DNA of 64,000 bases, taken from Balanoglossus misakiensis. Its lineage: Eukaryota; Hemichordata. A program made the position numbers and the translations under genes. Within the stretch, counting starts at the first letter, position 1. Each line of letters starts with the position of its first letter. The notes under the pieces were generated by a model. The model did not search any database. It was not told the DNA's origin and worked only from the letters and a program-made list of their open reading frames with translations. Location of the stretch: the NCBI GenBank assembly GCA_040954595.2, contig CM082586.2:6820001-6884000 (forward strand). The letters run 5' to 3'. Below, one piece after another: positions 1 to 15,600 of the stretch.

Positions 1-680
<680 letters not shown>

Positions 681-3600
681 CAGTGTCGCTATCAATCACG
701 GGAGCCAGGGAAAACCACCACTCCGCCTGCGATGCCAACACAGAGTTCGAGTGCTCTCCCGGCGTCTGCATCCCCCTATCATCGCGCTGCGACGAGATCC
801 CAGACTGCGAGAACGGCAGGGACGAGAGTATACTCGAATGCGGTGAGCATTAACCAGGGGCCTGTTTACGCCGTCCTCGTGTCCCCCCCCCCCCCCTGCA
901 TGCTTTTAAACCCTCGAGTTCCCAGAGAGACGGCGCTCTCGAAAACAACACCGCAGAAATCAGCGACGTCTAAAATAAAATCAATCATAAAAGTATACGA
1001 GTCCGCATTGCGGCTTTCCGGCTCGAGTTGCCAGGCACTTGCGGGTGCGCTAATGGAAAAACGATTACGTTGCGGCCGCGTGGCCATCCACTCGTGGTCG
1101 TCAAGTCGGTTGGCTTTTGAAAGCTCGAGTCGTTGGCGGTTGAAGAAGTTAGAAAGTAAGAAATACATGAGATATGCGAGACTGCAGTGAGATTGAGTGT
1201 GATATGCGTTTCCGCTCTGCATGACAAATGAATGCAGTGAAGTGTCCGTCCTTGTCAACCTGTCTTGCCTTGTTATGATTTATATACAAACATTAACAGA
1301 TCGGCCACACTGCGTGTCCTGTCGTTTAAAGCACTATTTTGATTTCTGGCTGAGGCAGTAATTTCTTAAAGCAGATTTGCGTGTTTTATGGCGGCGTAGA
1401 TGACCAGTAGCGTACGCGTGAAATTTATGTTTGTCAAACTGCTCCAGAAAGAAACTGACAAAACCAATTGTTTTTCCTGGCTAAAATATCGTTAAAACAT
1501 GACCGTGCTTATATATGCTATTGGCAATGCATAGCGCACGCGACGTAAATATTTATACACAGATATAGGCGACAGCAATGAAACCCAAAGGCTTTGAGCA
1601 TATCTTCGTGAAAACATTTATCCAAATTCGTGGCTTTAGGTTAATCTAAAGGTTCTGAGCACTTTTACAAGAATAATAAGCCAAACGTATATACCGAAGT
1701 CGCATTCGCTGTCTACCTTATGGAAGACTGGGGTGTTTGACGTTTCAACTGACAAATCGCCGCCACGATGATAAATTGAGCGGTAGGTGACCCGGCACCG
1801 CATAAGTAGAAATGAAACAGTCCCCGAAAAATAAATAAATGTCACTCACACTTTACCAGTAGTGTTAAAGCAGATATACACTGGCAAGCTAAAACCAAGT
1901 CATTAACTCCGGGCGTATGACATTTAAAGTTACTTTCAAAGTCAACGCGTCCGAATAACATCACTTGCACTGAATGCTAACTACAAGGCTGGCCCGTCGT
2001 CACGCGCGCGCATACAATGTACATCCGCGAGACTTCTTACGCACGTCGTATAAGGCCAGCGCTCCCTCGCCAATCTGTAACATCTGTCGCATGTGTGAAG
2101 ACATACCATCCCCCACAGTGTACAAAGTTGAATCGTAAAGTTTGCTCGATAAATTTAAATTTACGGGACAAATAAAAAAGTCACCGATAAGAGTGACATT
2201 TCAAGAAACCCAGATATACAAGACGCTGTTCTCGTAATCGACTTGGCGCTAAATTTAGTGAACTCTATATGTTTTGCGCCGGGTAGTTTTTATCTGCATT
2301 GTATATACAGAACCTCTGGGCTACCAAATACGTTGTGACTGCTATAAATTATGAAATATCAGTTCTATAACGGATCTCTGAAATGCCAGTTACATCTCTA
2401 AGTCTATGTTTGTCCTTTATATTGTAAATAAAATGTAGATATAACATGTTATAATTATATTACCATTCGTGTCCACATTTTCTAGAGAGTAAAACAAGAA
2501 ACTGTGATTGATGTAATAAAACAGTTACGTTTGTAAAAATTTTCCTTCCATGGAGGCAAACAATTCTGTAATCAATTTCAACAGTTATTTTGTCGTCAAT
2601 GTGGTTCAAAAATTGCTTCATTACACAGCCCCCCCCCCACAATATCAAATGGGTTTCCCCTTATTCAAGGACACTGCATTTTTGTCCGCTACAGATTCCT
2701 TCGGGCTCTTCGCCACTGAGAGAATAATGACATCTTCTCTGTGTTGTTTGGCATGGCCGCCAGTAACCTGACTAGTTCCACAATCTCCCGGAATCAAGAA
2801 ACCCTTCTGTATATTAACAGAAATCTCGAAGGTGTTTAACCCCAACCCTGACATTCCGCTGTTTTTTTCCCCGATTGCGCTTGATAACCGCTATTCTTGG
2901 AATCTTCTTGGAGATGACCGTCGCGATTACATGTATTTACATTACGGCGACCGCGATTAGGCTTATGGGTTTTGCCACCAGATAATTATTCAAGTATAAG
3001 TCTCAGCTCTTAAAAGGGACTGCGCATGGAGGCGGCCATCACACGGCACAAGATAAAAATCAACATACACAAAAGGTGGAGATTGATGGCGCTGTCGTCA
3101 TCAGGGGTTAAAGGTCGCGCCTCCCCACTCCATCAGTTTATAGCCCGAGCAGACATCATACTAGGCCTAGGAATATTTAACAGCATCAGAGATCTCTCGG
3201 CTTGCATACACAGATAAACCCTGCGCTATCTCCTTAATTGCCCCGGTTAGCTCACAAACTCATGCCCATTTAAACAGTATTTACAATCGACTTGATAAAA
3301 CGCTTTAGTGTGAATGTTAAGGCGATTCCAAGCCATTACAGAGTTGGCAATTATGTTCACCTTGGCAATATATCTTGTTTAATTTTCAGCCATTCAAATT
3401 CTAAGGACCTTGTCATAGATAATGATTAAAGAATTAAAATGAAATGTTGTGTTTATTCCCTAGCTGGCATTCCTTTACAGGTGAATCATTCCCTTACTTA
3501 AATGTCTAGTAATTCCAGGAAATACAATATATCCATGACTATCTCTTTACTATACGGAGACATAAACCACAAAGACATTGCTACAGTTCTTGTATTTTAG

Positions 3601-6600
3601 TCATGTCCATTGTCCGGCGATCACAGCAAACTATACAATGAATTTAGGACATTTCTAGACACAAAAATGATGAATTACAAGAATTGAAAGAACGAATTTT
3701 GCAAACGAGAAATAAAATGAAATATTGTTGGAAGAATATCCGTAGAAATGAGAAGCATTTTCTTTCATCCCTTGTCTTTTATTCCTGAATTTGCATTATC
3801 CAAATTTATTGACCACGATTTCCGTTAACGCAAATCTGTGCATTGCATATGCTTAAAGTATACAAATCCATACATGTAACTCTACTAAAATTCATTTTCA
3901 TTTCCGGGCTTTACCTATGGGCTCTTTAAATACTATAAATGCTGCTTAGATTTTTAGGCTAACATTAAGAAAATGCATTTTAAATATATTGCTATAGTTA
4001 AGCCTGTAAGATTTGAAATAAATTGAGCTTATATCGTTTTACGAAAAACCACATATCGTCCCACGAATTAGCGTTTACTGCAAACGGTCTTACGTCTGTA
4101 TCATTGGTTGTCTATGTATCGTTCTCAATTGACCGATAAAAGGTCTCTCACGGGTTCACACTCGCTTCTCAGTTCATACAGACAAAGATGAAACTTAAAT
4201 GTTTTATACGCAATAATGCAACTAGAGGGTACAAGTAAAAGCAGACGCTGTAACGTCGACTTAACTGTCACATTGAATTCCATTCACCGCGCGAGTGGCA
4301 GGATGGAGACGGATCCGCAGCACAAAGCACACTGTCAAAATTAATCTCGCGCATATTTCATCAAGTGCGTGTATTTTGTGGCGGAGCCTGAGTGCGGCGT
4401 ACTTCTACTGAGAGATGCCCTATTACCTGACTGAGTGCATTGCGCATGTTTCACTTTGAACTGTGGGTAGAACGCAGAAGTGGCGGGCGCCATTGTTGTC
4501 GTGGTAACGGTTGTGCATTGCTGCTTTTGTCTTGTACTGGGCTTATCAGTTAGATCTGACTGAAAACTACCGTTTAAAACAAGCTTGTATGGCCTCAGAC
4601 TATTCACTGACACCCCATAAGGGACTGCTGGCGAAAAGTATAATTTATCTCGTGTACAGAAGAGTTTATATTATTCTTATAGACTGATGAGCCGCTTAGT
4701 GAAAATTGCGATTTCTTATTTATAAAAAAGAATCCAAAGAAGATGAAAGAACAGTTTTAAAAAGTATCGGGTGACTGGAATGGGCTTAATGATCAAGGGG
4801 CAAATGACAGGAATAACTATTATCTCGTTATATGGTGGTCTTTACGAAAATTAGGCTAACAATTGTCATTATTGAAAATAATGAGAAACACAAAACGGCG
4901 GTTCTTTTTCGTTTTCAGGGTGTCCTCCATACCAGTTTCAGTGCAACAGAACAACGTGTATTGATCTCATTCATAGATGCGACTGGAACTTGGACTGCCA
5001 AGATGGTTCAGACGAAGAAGATTGTGGTGAGTATATTAAGACGCCAAACGCTAGGAGGTACACCCCCGGAAATCCTTACCTACCCCACGTGCCTAACCCT
5101 AGAGCTAACTGGTGGGTGTGAATGGTCCCGGTGATAAATTTCCAGGGGGTTACCGTCTGATATCGAACTGAGTGCGGTGATCATCAAATTTAGCACCCTA
5201 CTTAGATAGTGTGAACTCGACAATCTTTTGCGTACGTGTGCAAACATGTGGGTGTTGAAACCTTACAATGACGTTTCGTATCGCAACCCATTGTATAAAA
5301 CCAACAGGTTGGTTAATTGATGCATAAGAATCAACTTACACATATATAACACCCTAAACACGACATTTACGGAGCAAATTTACAAAGTACTGTTGGTTTT
5401 AACACTAGAGTCTAATTTCAAAGTACAGGCTAATATACGCATTTCAGACCGTCTTCCAACACCCGGCAAATGGAACTTGTTTGAGAATTTGGCGTGTTAA
5501 TGCACAATGATCAATTGCGGCGATTTAGTCTGGCAAAAAAGCGCGGGCCGCTATCGGAACTGCGCAGTCTAATGTTGTCAATGACAACACGAAGGAGGAT
5601 TAAGTGAAGATTGATGTTCTAATTTGCAGCAATCAGAATTTCAGATTTTGGATACGACACAAGACGTGCATGCAATGAATACAAAGCTACAGATCTATCC
5701 CGGGGTTGTTTGCACAAGTAAATGTTGCACATGAAAACGAATAGACGCTGAACGATTTTTTTTTTGCCGGCAAAGTCCGCGCGTTTTTATCCCACACCAT
5801 GGGAGCAATGAAGGTCAAAGCGCCACAGATTAATGAGGTTTAGAATCCATTACAGTCTCGCTGTGTAAAACTCATACTGTTCAGGCCGGCAGATTTACCT
5901 TAATTCACATTTCTTTTCTTTAAATCCAGAAACTTTTCCGTGCCTTCAGACCCACTTCAAATGCGTCGGTACACATAAGTGTATTCCTCATGACAAGACG
6001 TGTGATTTCATTGATGACTGTGGTGACGAATCGGATGAAGAAGATTGTTGTAAGTAAACCCAAACTTCGATGATACAATTATTCCAAATACAGACGAAGA
6101 ACCACTTGTAATAATGCATCTACATTCTCAGCAAAAATAATGAATTTGTTGGACAAAAATTACGCACGACAAACCCAGTTATAATAAATATATATCAAAT
6201 ACGTGTAAGTACTCAATATTACTGCTCAAAAAATCCTGCCACATTCGCTATTTTTCAGTCCGTCGCCCGTGCTTCGATTACGGAGAATACCGCTGTCTAA
6301 ACGAACAATGCATCTCAAGCTATGTCGTGTGTGATGGCGTCGATGACTGTATCGACGGTTCGGATGAAATACAATGCGAGCAAGGTACGTTTCCATCTAT
6401 ATTCGTTTACTCGCGGCAGGGGTTGTCCATGTAAACGGCGTTTATGGGGATGGATCCGTTATTTTTCCGCCATTCTGGTAAATTACTCGATGTTAAAATA
6501 TGAAGAATCATATTTGACAAGAAAAGTGCGTTAGTGTGCATAATTATCACTGCATTACTTCACTGACAAGTCATGACTCGTAAAATCACACAGACCTCAT

Positions 6601-9600
6601 ACAGCATTCAGTAAGGTTACTTCCAAACAAAATATATTATCGAGGCGTGTAAAGACAAGGGCGTTTTCAGCTGTTTATCTGTTTAAGAATTTTCCTGATC
6701 CAAATCTGTTTTCAGTAAAGTCAATGCCTTATAGAATGGATATATTGTTTTTGGCATTGATTTTGAATGTCAAATGCCGTACTAATTTCCAATGAATAAT
6801 GTACAACATAAGAGGGATTGTGAAATACATGTTGTCAGAAATCTCGTGTGTCCGGATTTAGTTGTACCTTCTGATTGTGAAGCTGATAGCAAAGCGGAAC
6901 ACGTGCATTTAATGCGACGGAACATCGAACGCGCTGATCCGAACTCACCTCGCGTATGTAAACATGTATACACGTTCTTGTATCGATATAGATGACCACG
7001 TGACTTGTTCCGATGGGACCCGAATACATCGCCACCAATGGTGTGACGGAATACCAGATTGTGAGGAGGACCACGTCGATGAAATCAATTGTGAGTTTTC
7101 ACAATTTTCGATTCGTCATTGTCACTTCGTAAACGTGGTTCGATGTTCTTGTTAACCGTTCTTCCCTTTAGAGAACACTTCTTTTAAATGTGTTTTTAAA
7201 GTTTAATTTTTATCTTTTGCAAATCCGAAACAGCTGTTTACTCTGTTTTGGTTTAATTTCATGTTTTTTTTTTCAATGCACAGGTGGCTGCGCAGACGAC
7301 GACTTCCGTTGCAGCAATGGCCGATGTATCAACGGGGCACATCGCTGCGATCTTTCGTGTGATTGCGCGGGAACTTGCGAAGACGAAGACAGTTGCGGTT
7401 AGAGTACTTTCTTCGTTTTGTCACTTTTGAAAACATATTTTACCTCGACGTCTACCCTTTCAAGTTTTGAGACATAAAAGTTACAAGATAATGTTTATAA
7501 ATCACAACCTGGTGCCAGTGACACCTAGATGTAGGTACCCAAGGGAAAAGGATGTTTCACTTGTTCGAATTCGAAAATCGATATTTAAAAAGACTATATC
7601 CATGTGCTTCATGAGCAACTATGGTATCTGTAAAGATTCAATTTCACGTTGAAATAATTTTAACAATGAATCCTGTCTTCAGGTATATGTCTTCGCTCCC
7701 CTTGACCAAAGTATTTGCATACAATAATAGAATATATCACTCCACAGACGCTGACAGCCTATGCACGCTACACAGCCACATTTGGTGCCGCGATTTCTCG
7801 CGGTGTCTCCACAAAGACGCCATTTGCGATGGCAGAGTTGATTGTCTCGATGGAACGGATGAGTTCGGGTGCGGTTAGTATCAATGCATCAACATTTCGT
7901 CAGTTTGTGCTTTGGAATCATTTTTCGCAAGGTGGGGGGGGGGGGTAAAGAAACGCGTTTGAAACCTAAGATAGTTTGTTGATTGGTCTAAATAACGTCT
8001 AAAATATCAACGATAACGTTCAGTTTATGTATAGACTGGGCCCACCCTCAAAAAATATCCCTTTGCAGCCCGGGACTATAGGTCACATTCCAAGCGCCAT
8101 CTTAAATGTCACATGACTTGAGCAGCCAATCATGTCACTCCAGCTACAGTACACAGTATGTGATTACGCAGAACATGAGAGAGTTTAAGGATTACGTCTT
8201 ATGCTGGCTTTGAACGGTTATCAATCTTTAAGAATGATAGGATAAAATAATTAATTCTTACCATTCGTCATTGGCTTCGGCAGGCGATGACGTCGAGTGT
8301 AGCTGGTATGAAGAACAATACGGGATGGATTTTGTTCGATGTGGAGATTACAGCACCGGCGATGACCGATGTCTACCGGAAGCGGTTGTGTGCGATTATC
8401 AGCGGCACTGCATCCTGGGAACGGACGAATCAGAAAGAACCTGCGGTGAGTGAGTGACGTGTCATCATTCATTGTCAGCGCCGAAAGCGGCCAGTCTTTG
8501 AAATTCCGCCAGTCCGTGTGAACTGGAAAGGACTCGTTTTTGGCGTGTCATTAATAACGACAGATTTCTCGGAAGTGGAGACTGGGGGAATTCGCCGTGG
8601 TAGCGGATGCTTTGGGAGCGGTTCTCCATCAGTCTGTCTGAACAACCTGGTTGGTCTAACCCCGGGGTCTAACTTGCATGTTGAACAGTACTAATATGCT
8701 GGATTTTACGTACATGTACACAACACAACAAAACACAGCAGTTGCACTAAAATCACGTTTTTTTATCAATGATTTCGTTTTGCAGGGGTTTAACAAAATT
8801 CTGAACTACTGCAACAGAACTCCACGCAAAATACATGTACGTCAGGCCTCACTGGGGTAAAAACGTTTGCCAACAGCTTTGCCTTTTGTACAGATATTCA
8901 TAATTGGCCAAATGGTCGCCATTTTGAATACACGTAAAACCATTGCAGGTGTATGTGTATAACAGAAACAAGAAACGCTTACTTATTTGTACATTGTATT
9001 CAATGTCCACCTCTTTTAATGACAACATATATCATATTCAGTGCCATAACAGAAATGTCCTTGACGGCTTAAGGTATTTTGTGTCTGAATGATTTCCGCG
9101 AATCAAAGCATCTCTTCCCATTAAAAGATGAACGTGCGATTTAGCAAGGATATAAATAGTCTGGCGAAAAGTTCGGACAACGCCCTGATTCAGATATTAA
9201 ATGTAGCGATTGCTGTACTGCAGTGGCGACAATTGTCAGTACACCACGGGGTAAGGATTGTCGGTAATTTGGGTTCCATTAGAGTGACGTCGTCTGCAGT
9301 GAAATTCACAGACAGCCCGATGTCCATACTTGGCTCTTGTTGTATTAAATACATGATGGGGTATTCATAAGTCAGCGCGCAGAATTATTGAACTCTCCTC
9401 GTACCCCCATTTCATAAATCTAGCGCCCTCATGCAGCCATCATAAATATGAACTCAAAGCGAGGCCAATGGAAACAGTTGACCAATCGCATCAATGGGAT
9501 TTCCCGATTGGCCTCGCTTTGAGTTCCAATTCATGGTGGCTGCATGAAGACGCTAGATTTATGAAAAGGGGTGTGTCACAATCGTAGTGAACCGATCTGT

Positions 9601-12600
9601 GCATTATTTCTTTACTAGGCCACCAGCCCTGTGCAGAAGATGAATTCCAGTGCGGCAACGGTGTAATTCAATGCATTCCCATCATTGAACGCTGCGATAC
9701 ACACAGAGACTGTTACGACGGTTCTGATGAAAGAAACTGTGGTAAAGCCCAGCAAATCATACAAGAAACTCCACAATGCAATATTACGATATTAGCGCAT
9801 CATGATATGTGCCGTACATATATTAGCTTCACGAGTGATGCGGCGTATTCTGCGGCCGTACTGTCACGGACGCATAGATTTCATCAAGGACTTCTTTACT
9901 GAAAAATTACCGATTTTGTTTTACCGGAATCAACTGTAATAAGCATTCCCTTGATTTTGTCGTGAAATATTGCTAATCGATTCTTCATTTTGTTTCACAT
10001 TTTATTTTCCGCCAATTCAAATATGAGTAGAGGAGCATACATGCGACGTTGGACAATGGAAATGTAACACGACAGGGCAATGTCTTGCCGAAGAACTTTG
10101 GTGTAACTTTGAGACAAACTGTGCCGATAATTCCGACGAGGAAAATTGCGGTAAGCTATGGAAGCTTGGTATGTTAATGCATAGTTCAACGTCACGCATA
10201 ATTAGGTGCAGCAAACGCTGTGCCAATAATGGACATGCAGCTGCCTTAACTTTACCTGTCGAGACTTAACGAGAATTTTCTCAGCGGAGAAAACATAAGC
10301 TATCTATAAAGCGAGATGTATGAAGTTCAAGATCCCTTTTCGCGACTAAATTTTTCTTTGGTTGTTCTTTTTTTCTCATCAGGTCACGTGTTGCGCAATT
10401 GCAGCGCGGATGAATTTCAATGCATGAACGGTGAATGCATTCCTTACAGTAAACGCTGCTACGTGGACGAATTCGATGAAGTGTTCGGATGCAAAGACAA
10501 ATCACATCTCGTTAACTGCAGTGAGTGTACAAATCACGTAAAGATCGTCTCTAATGAGAAATAGGGTGGCTTTTTCAAGTTTTTGGGTCGATCTGCACTG
10601 GATTTTAAAAGCAATCGTGAAGAATTGCTTTATGGGCCTATATGACGTCACTGTAAATTTGCATGGACTCATTTTTGTCTGAACGTGTGTAAGATTCTCA
10701 TATGTTTCATGCATGAACCGTTTTATTGCAGAGGATTTCCAATGCCCGGCCGATACGCTGAAGTGTCGCAATGGCTACTGCGTGGCTCAGAGTTTGGTTT
10801 GCAACGGCGAGATCGACTGTGGCCTCATTTGGACGGATGAAGAAGGCTGCCGTAAGTGGACCGCCCTCAGCGTCGACTTTCCGATATTGTGAAAATTCTG
10901 TACAGCCGAAAATAATCAATACAATCATAGACATTTAAAATGTGGCTTGAATTACCGAAATCAACTACTTATTATTGCATACTGATTGGATCGTGTATAA
11001 CAAAACTATTAAAACCATGAAATGATTTCAAAATACCATTTTCAGCTCACCTATGCAGCAATGAGATTTGTCTCTGTGAAGACGAAGAAATGGATTGCCA
11101 GAACAGAAACCTGTACGGATTTCCCTTATTGATCGAACCTGGCTACATTAAACTGTAAGTACGACAAATTCATTAGCAAAGACAGCAAATATGCACCATT
11201 TCTGAACCATTATTCGATGTTGAACGCTCACAACACATATCGTTTTTTTCACTGCAGGAAAATGGGACACAATTTTCTGGGCGAAAATCCGACTTTTGGT
11301 AACGACACATTTGCAACACTAAGTCGATTGACATACCTGTGAGTAAGACTATTATTTTTATTTTTTGCCACATTTATCCTATGAAAGGGAAATATTAACT
11401 TTAGGACAATTATCCTACAATGTTGAATATGTCAGTCAGACATTTGGATAATCTAAATCCCTAACCCTAATTCTACATACCGCTGACTATAAGCGCGCTG
11501 GGTCAGGACGCCAGAGTAACGTTTGAACAACACACGTCTTCATGCATGGTAACGCGTTCCACCTCGTCGGCAGACACAGTTATCTAATGACGCCATGATG
11601 CCGTCACGTTATCCTCGTTCGCGAGCATATCGTACTACAGTCCTTAATTTCCGTCTTTTTTTCAGAGGCCTCGAGAACAATAACTTCACAGAACTGAAGA
11701 GCCGCACCTTTTCAAGTTTATGGCGACTTCTTACTTTGTAAGTTACCAAAGATTTCGAAGAATGTTTTACTTCGGATTTCAGATGTAACAACAGATGTAT
11801 CATAACAAATAACTATCACGCGTTATCATATATGTTAACGTTAATTGTACTGAACTGGGTAAAACATTAGATTTTTCTTATGCTAATTTAATTTTTCGTT
11901 TTCTTCCAGAAACCTGGAGGACAATTTTCTAACCTATCTGTACCGGGATACTTTTGACGGACTCGGCAACGTGGGATCTTTGTACGTTATCTTTATTTCA
12001 GAGGTTCGAGAGTTTAAAAGTGGTTTCATCTTGACACGGTGACCCGCTTACCTGATTTCATAATGGCTGGAGATATCCTCTGCACTTTGTAAAATCCAGC
12101 TCTGAAATGAATTCTGCTGTGATAGACATGTTCGTCATCGTGATTCTGTGCATGAAAAACAATGGAAAATCGTTCATTGTGTGGTCAACTGGACACATAT
12201 TCTGGCGAATATTTCACGATCCACTTGTTGTAGCTGAAGCTCTCACTATGTTAATTTCCATCTCTCTCTCTCTCTCCCCCAACCCTCCACTTTTTCGTTT
12301 CTCTGGGGCACGTGACTTTACAACATTTTATCTCAAGGTATTTACAAGGCAATGAAATCACAGAGATCGAAGCATACGCCTTTAAAGGATTATCAGCTTT
12401 GACAACACTGTGAGTATTTCGTCTCCAAGAGACACTTCAAATTTTGAGACGACGTGATAGTAACCCGTACTTTGTTTTCGTGTACACGTGACCAATCAAA
12501 TTTCGACCTGACAATTTTACATTCCAGAGATTTACATGGACAGCGCCTCCAGTGGTTGCACATGAACGCCTTTGCGGGATTGTACAGCTTGCTTTCCCTG

Positions 12601-15600
12601 TAAGTTATAACTCTCATATTTGGTTCACGTGACCCACGCATGTCTACTAACTGAGTCACGATCTGCTTGTGACGTAAGTCAACTCATCGACAGTATAGAC
12701 AGAGTCTAATGTCTATGGTCAATCCTACAACAACACAATAGCATTCAAACAACATGGTTGACAGTGTGGTGTGGGTGTCATTTCGCGTATTGTATAGTGT
12801 GATGGTGGATTCAATGCCCTGAGTATGACAGATTTTACCCAGCAATCTGCGTGTATCACCCGGACTGCGACAGCACCATTATAAAATCCTTGCGGACGAA
12901 TTTCAAGAAAACAGTTCTGTGATTACATGTATGTAGGGCACATTACCCTCAATACCGCATTATCAATTAACATCATGCACACCCACTTAACTTTATCAAC
13001 GGATCACGTTTCGCTTCTGCGTTTCAGAAATCTTTCACATAACAATATCCAGTATATTGATAACGGCGTATTCAACGGATTATACAAATTATTGGTATTG
13101 TAAGTATCATTATTGTCGATGTAGTTTCCATGGCAATATTCAGTCTACCGTTACCTAGTGGGACATTCTAATTGCCTGTTGCCAGAAAACAAGTACGGTG
13201 GATTATATTTGATTTTCACTGAGTATTTTATAATGACTGTGGATATGTTAAGTCTGTGTAAATGTAATAAGTGGACCCATAAATAGAGGAGATGATTGGG
13301 TAAAGCCGGTTGATGATTCAAGTGATTCATTCAAAATCGCATTTCTAGCTTCGATTGTAGACAGCGACATATTTGTTCTACTTGATGGCCGGAAAAACTA
13401 CTGAAGGGGAAACTTTTCATTCGTACATGACATCACGTAAACATTTTTCCTGTCACGGTTTTCATGGCCTTCTTTAAGATCTTCTGCTTCTGAGCAAATT
13501 ATGCACGTCGGTTTATCTCTCTCTCTCTCTCTCCTCTCTCTCTGTGTTTGTTTGTCTGTCTGTCTGTCTGTCTTTATTTGTTCGTTGTTGTATTTTCCAT
13601 CTGTGTTTTCAGAGATCTGTCTAGCAACACGATCATAGAAGTTGAAAGCAAAGTTTTCTATGGACTAATCGCATTAGAAAACCTGTAAGTAATATATGGG
13701 TACTACTATATGTACTGGACTGTCTTCAATTGACTATTTACCATAATCCACAAGATCCTGCGAGATTTCGCGTGTATGGACAATATATTTCTCGTGATAA
13801 AAGACAGAGAGCACTGTGACACGTGACAAGCATCACATGGCAACCAGAGTTACCCATTTCCCACTACTGTCTATTACATGTGTGAACAACACTATCTTTT
13901 TACATGTATTTTGCCAGGCATACAGACGAATACCGTTTCTGTTGTATGGCCAAATTCGTTCCGGCTTGCTTCCCGCCAGCCGATCAGTTCTCGTCGTGTG
14001 AAGACCTCATGTCCAACATCGTCCTGAGGGCCGGAATCTGGTTGCTAGGGCTGATTGCTTTCGTCGGCAACTTGGTCGTTGTGTGTTGGCGCCTTCGCGA
14101 CAGACGAGACAATAAGGTAAGAGAGATTGGACGAAAACGCAAGCAATATCGTCCGTCACCCAAAGATCACTTAGCGGATAGAATAACGCAGAGAACTGTG
14201 GGACAGTTTGGGTTCTGATCGGTAACTTGGCCTCTTACTGGGCCGCCATGTTGAATGCAAAATATACCATCATGCATTGCAGTTACCCTATCTGCGAAGC
14301 GATCTATGACGTCACCGTAAGCTTACTATAGTACATGCAGATGTTTTGTCGGCACACGAAGAAGTAACTTGCTTTCCACTTTCCTTTTAGGTTCATTCGT
14401 TCTTGATAACCAACTTGGCAGTTGGAGACCTGTGCATGGGTGTGTACCTCATGATAATAGCGGTGGCAGACACCCATTACCGCGGCAACTACATCGTTTA
14501 CGACCGAATCTGGCGACAGAGTTCGTTTTGCAAAGTGGCGGGATTTCTCTCGACGTTCTCCAGCGAGCTGTCCGTCTTCACCTTGACAGTGATCACAGTG
14601 GACCGGCTGGTCTGCATCGTGTTCCCGTTCCGCTTCAAACGCCTCGAGTTCAAGGGTGCGGCTCGGCTGATGGCGGGGTTGTGGATGACCGTGTTCCTCA
14701 TCTCGGCCATGCCAATCTTCGGATTGACCTACTTCACCGATTACTACGGACGCTCTGGCGTGTGCTTAGCTCTGCACATTACCCACGAGAGGCCGGGCGG
14801 TTGGGAGTACTCGGTCTTTGTCTTCTTGATAGTAAACTTGGTGAACTTTCTAATCATTCTGCTGTCCTACGTCGCCATGTTCATCGTCGCGAGCAAAACC
14901 CAACAGGCTGTGAGGAACAGGGACTTGAAGACTGAAAGCGCGATGGCGAAGAGAATCACTCTTATCGTCATGACGGATTTCTTCTGCTGGGTACCTATAA
15001 TTCTTCTCGGTTTTGCATCGCTAGGCGGCGCCTTCATTCCATCACAGGTATGTAGTCCGGGCACACGGCGGCCATTAGTATAGGTTGGTTACACCGAGAA
15101 AGCGCCACCACTGTCTTCAAAAATGTGCGTTTTCGTGTTCCCGTAAAACGAGCTTGCCAGGGGGTATTGTAATTCAAACAAGCTTGCTTCATATTGGTCC
15201 ATTGCCGTTTCTTCCATATGTAGGTATACGCGTGGATTGCAGTTTTCGTGCTGCCGTTGAACTCGGCTCTTAATCCGATTCTTTACACGCTGTCCACGCC
15301 TACGTTTGTGAAGCGGACGAAGAAAATGGCGGATTCCATCGGGGAGTCCTTCCGGTCAAGATGGCGGACAGATGGACGAACGAACAGCTTCACGGGTAGA
15401 TACATTTTTGCTCGTAGTGTCCGGATAAGTCAAAGCATAGAGAAGATCTCTAATTTTTAGCAATGTACACGCGTCTTTACTGTGTATATAAATTCTGCAA
15501 TAAAGACCTTCTTGGCTCTATTTTTCATCCCTTTGTTTTTTTTCTCACCCTCAGTTTCCGAATCGCAAGCCAGATCTTCGTTCTCCTACACCGGCATAGA

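Larger units (their letters stand above)
681..10851 (+). other. Array of 12 LDLa modules, one exon each
   Basis: Each of the first 12 exons encodes one module of about 33-54 residues, and all junctions are phase 1. The typical signature (six Cys, then a calcium cage such as DCxDGSDExxC) is seen in exons 2, 3, 4, 7 and 9, for example [11 protein letters not shown] and [11 protein letters not shown]. Exon 10 has the variant [11 protein letters not shown]. Exon 8 is atypically long, with a WYEEQYGMD insertion. Exon 5 lacks the first and third cysteines. Exon 11 has an insertion between the fourth and sixth cysteines. Many LDLa modules in front of LRRs is the GRL101 pattern; vertebrate RXFP1/2 have only one. 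Confidence 0.92.

Noticed and set aside
732-1190. 152-codon frame overlapping the first LDLa exon
   Set aside because: It is in a different frame from the cysteine-rich LDLa reading, which has the six-Cys pattern and matching splice phases.
14369-14935. 188-codon frame overlapping the 7TM exon
   Set aside because: Shadow frame; the hydrophobic helices and GPCR motifs are in the other frame (14391-15047).
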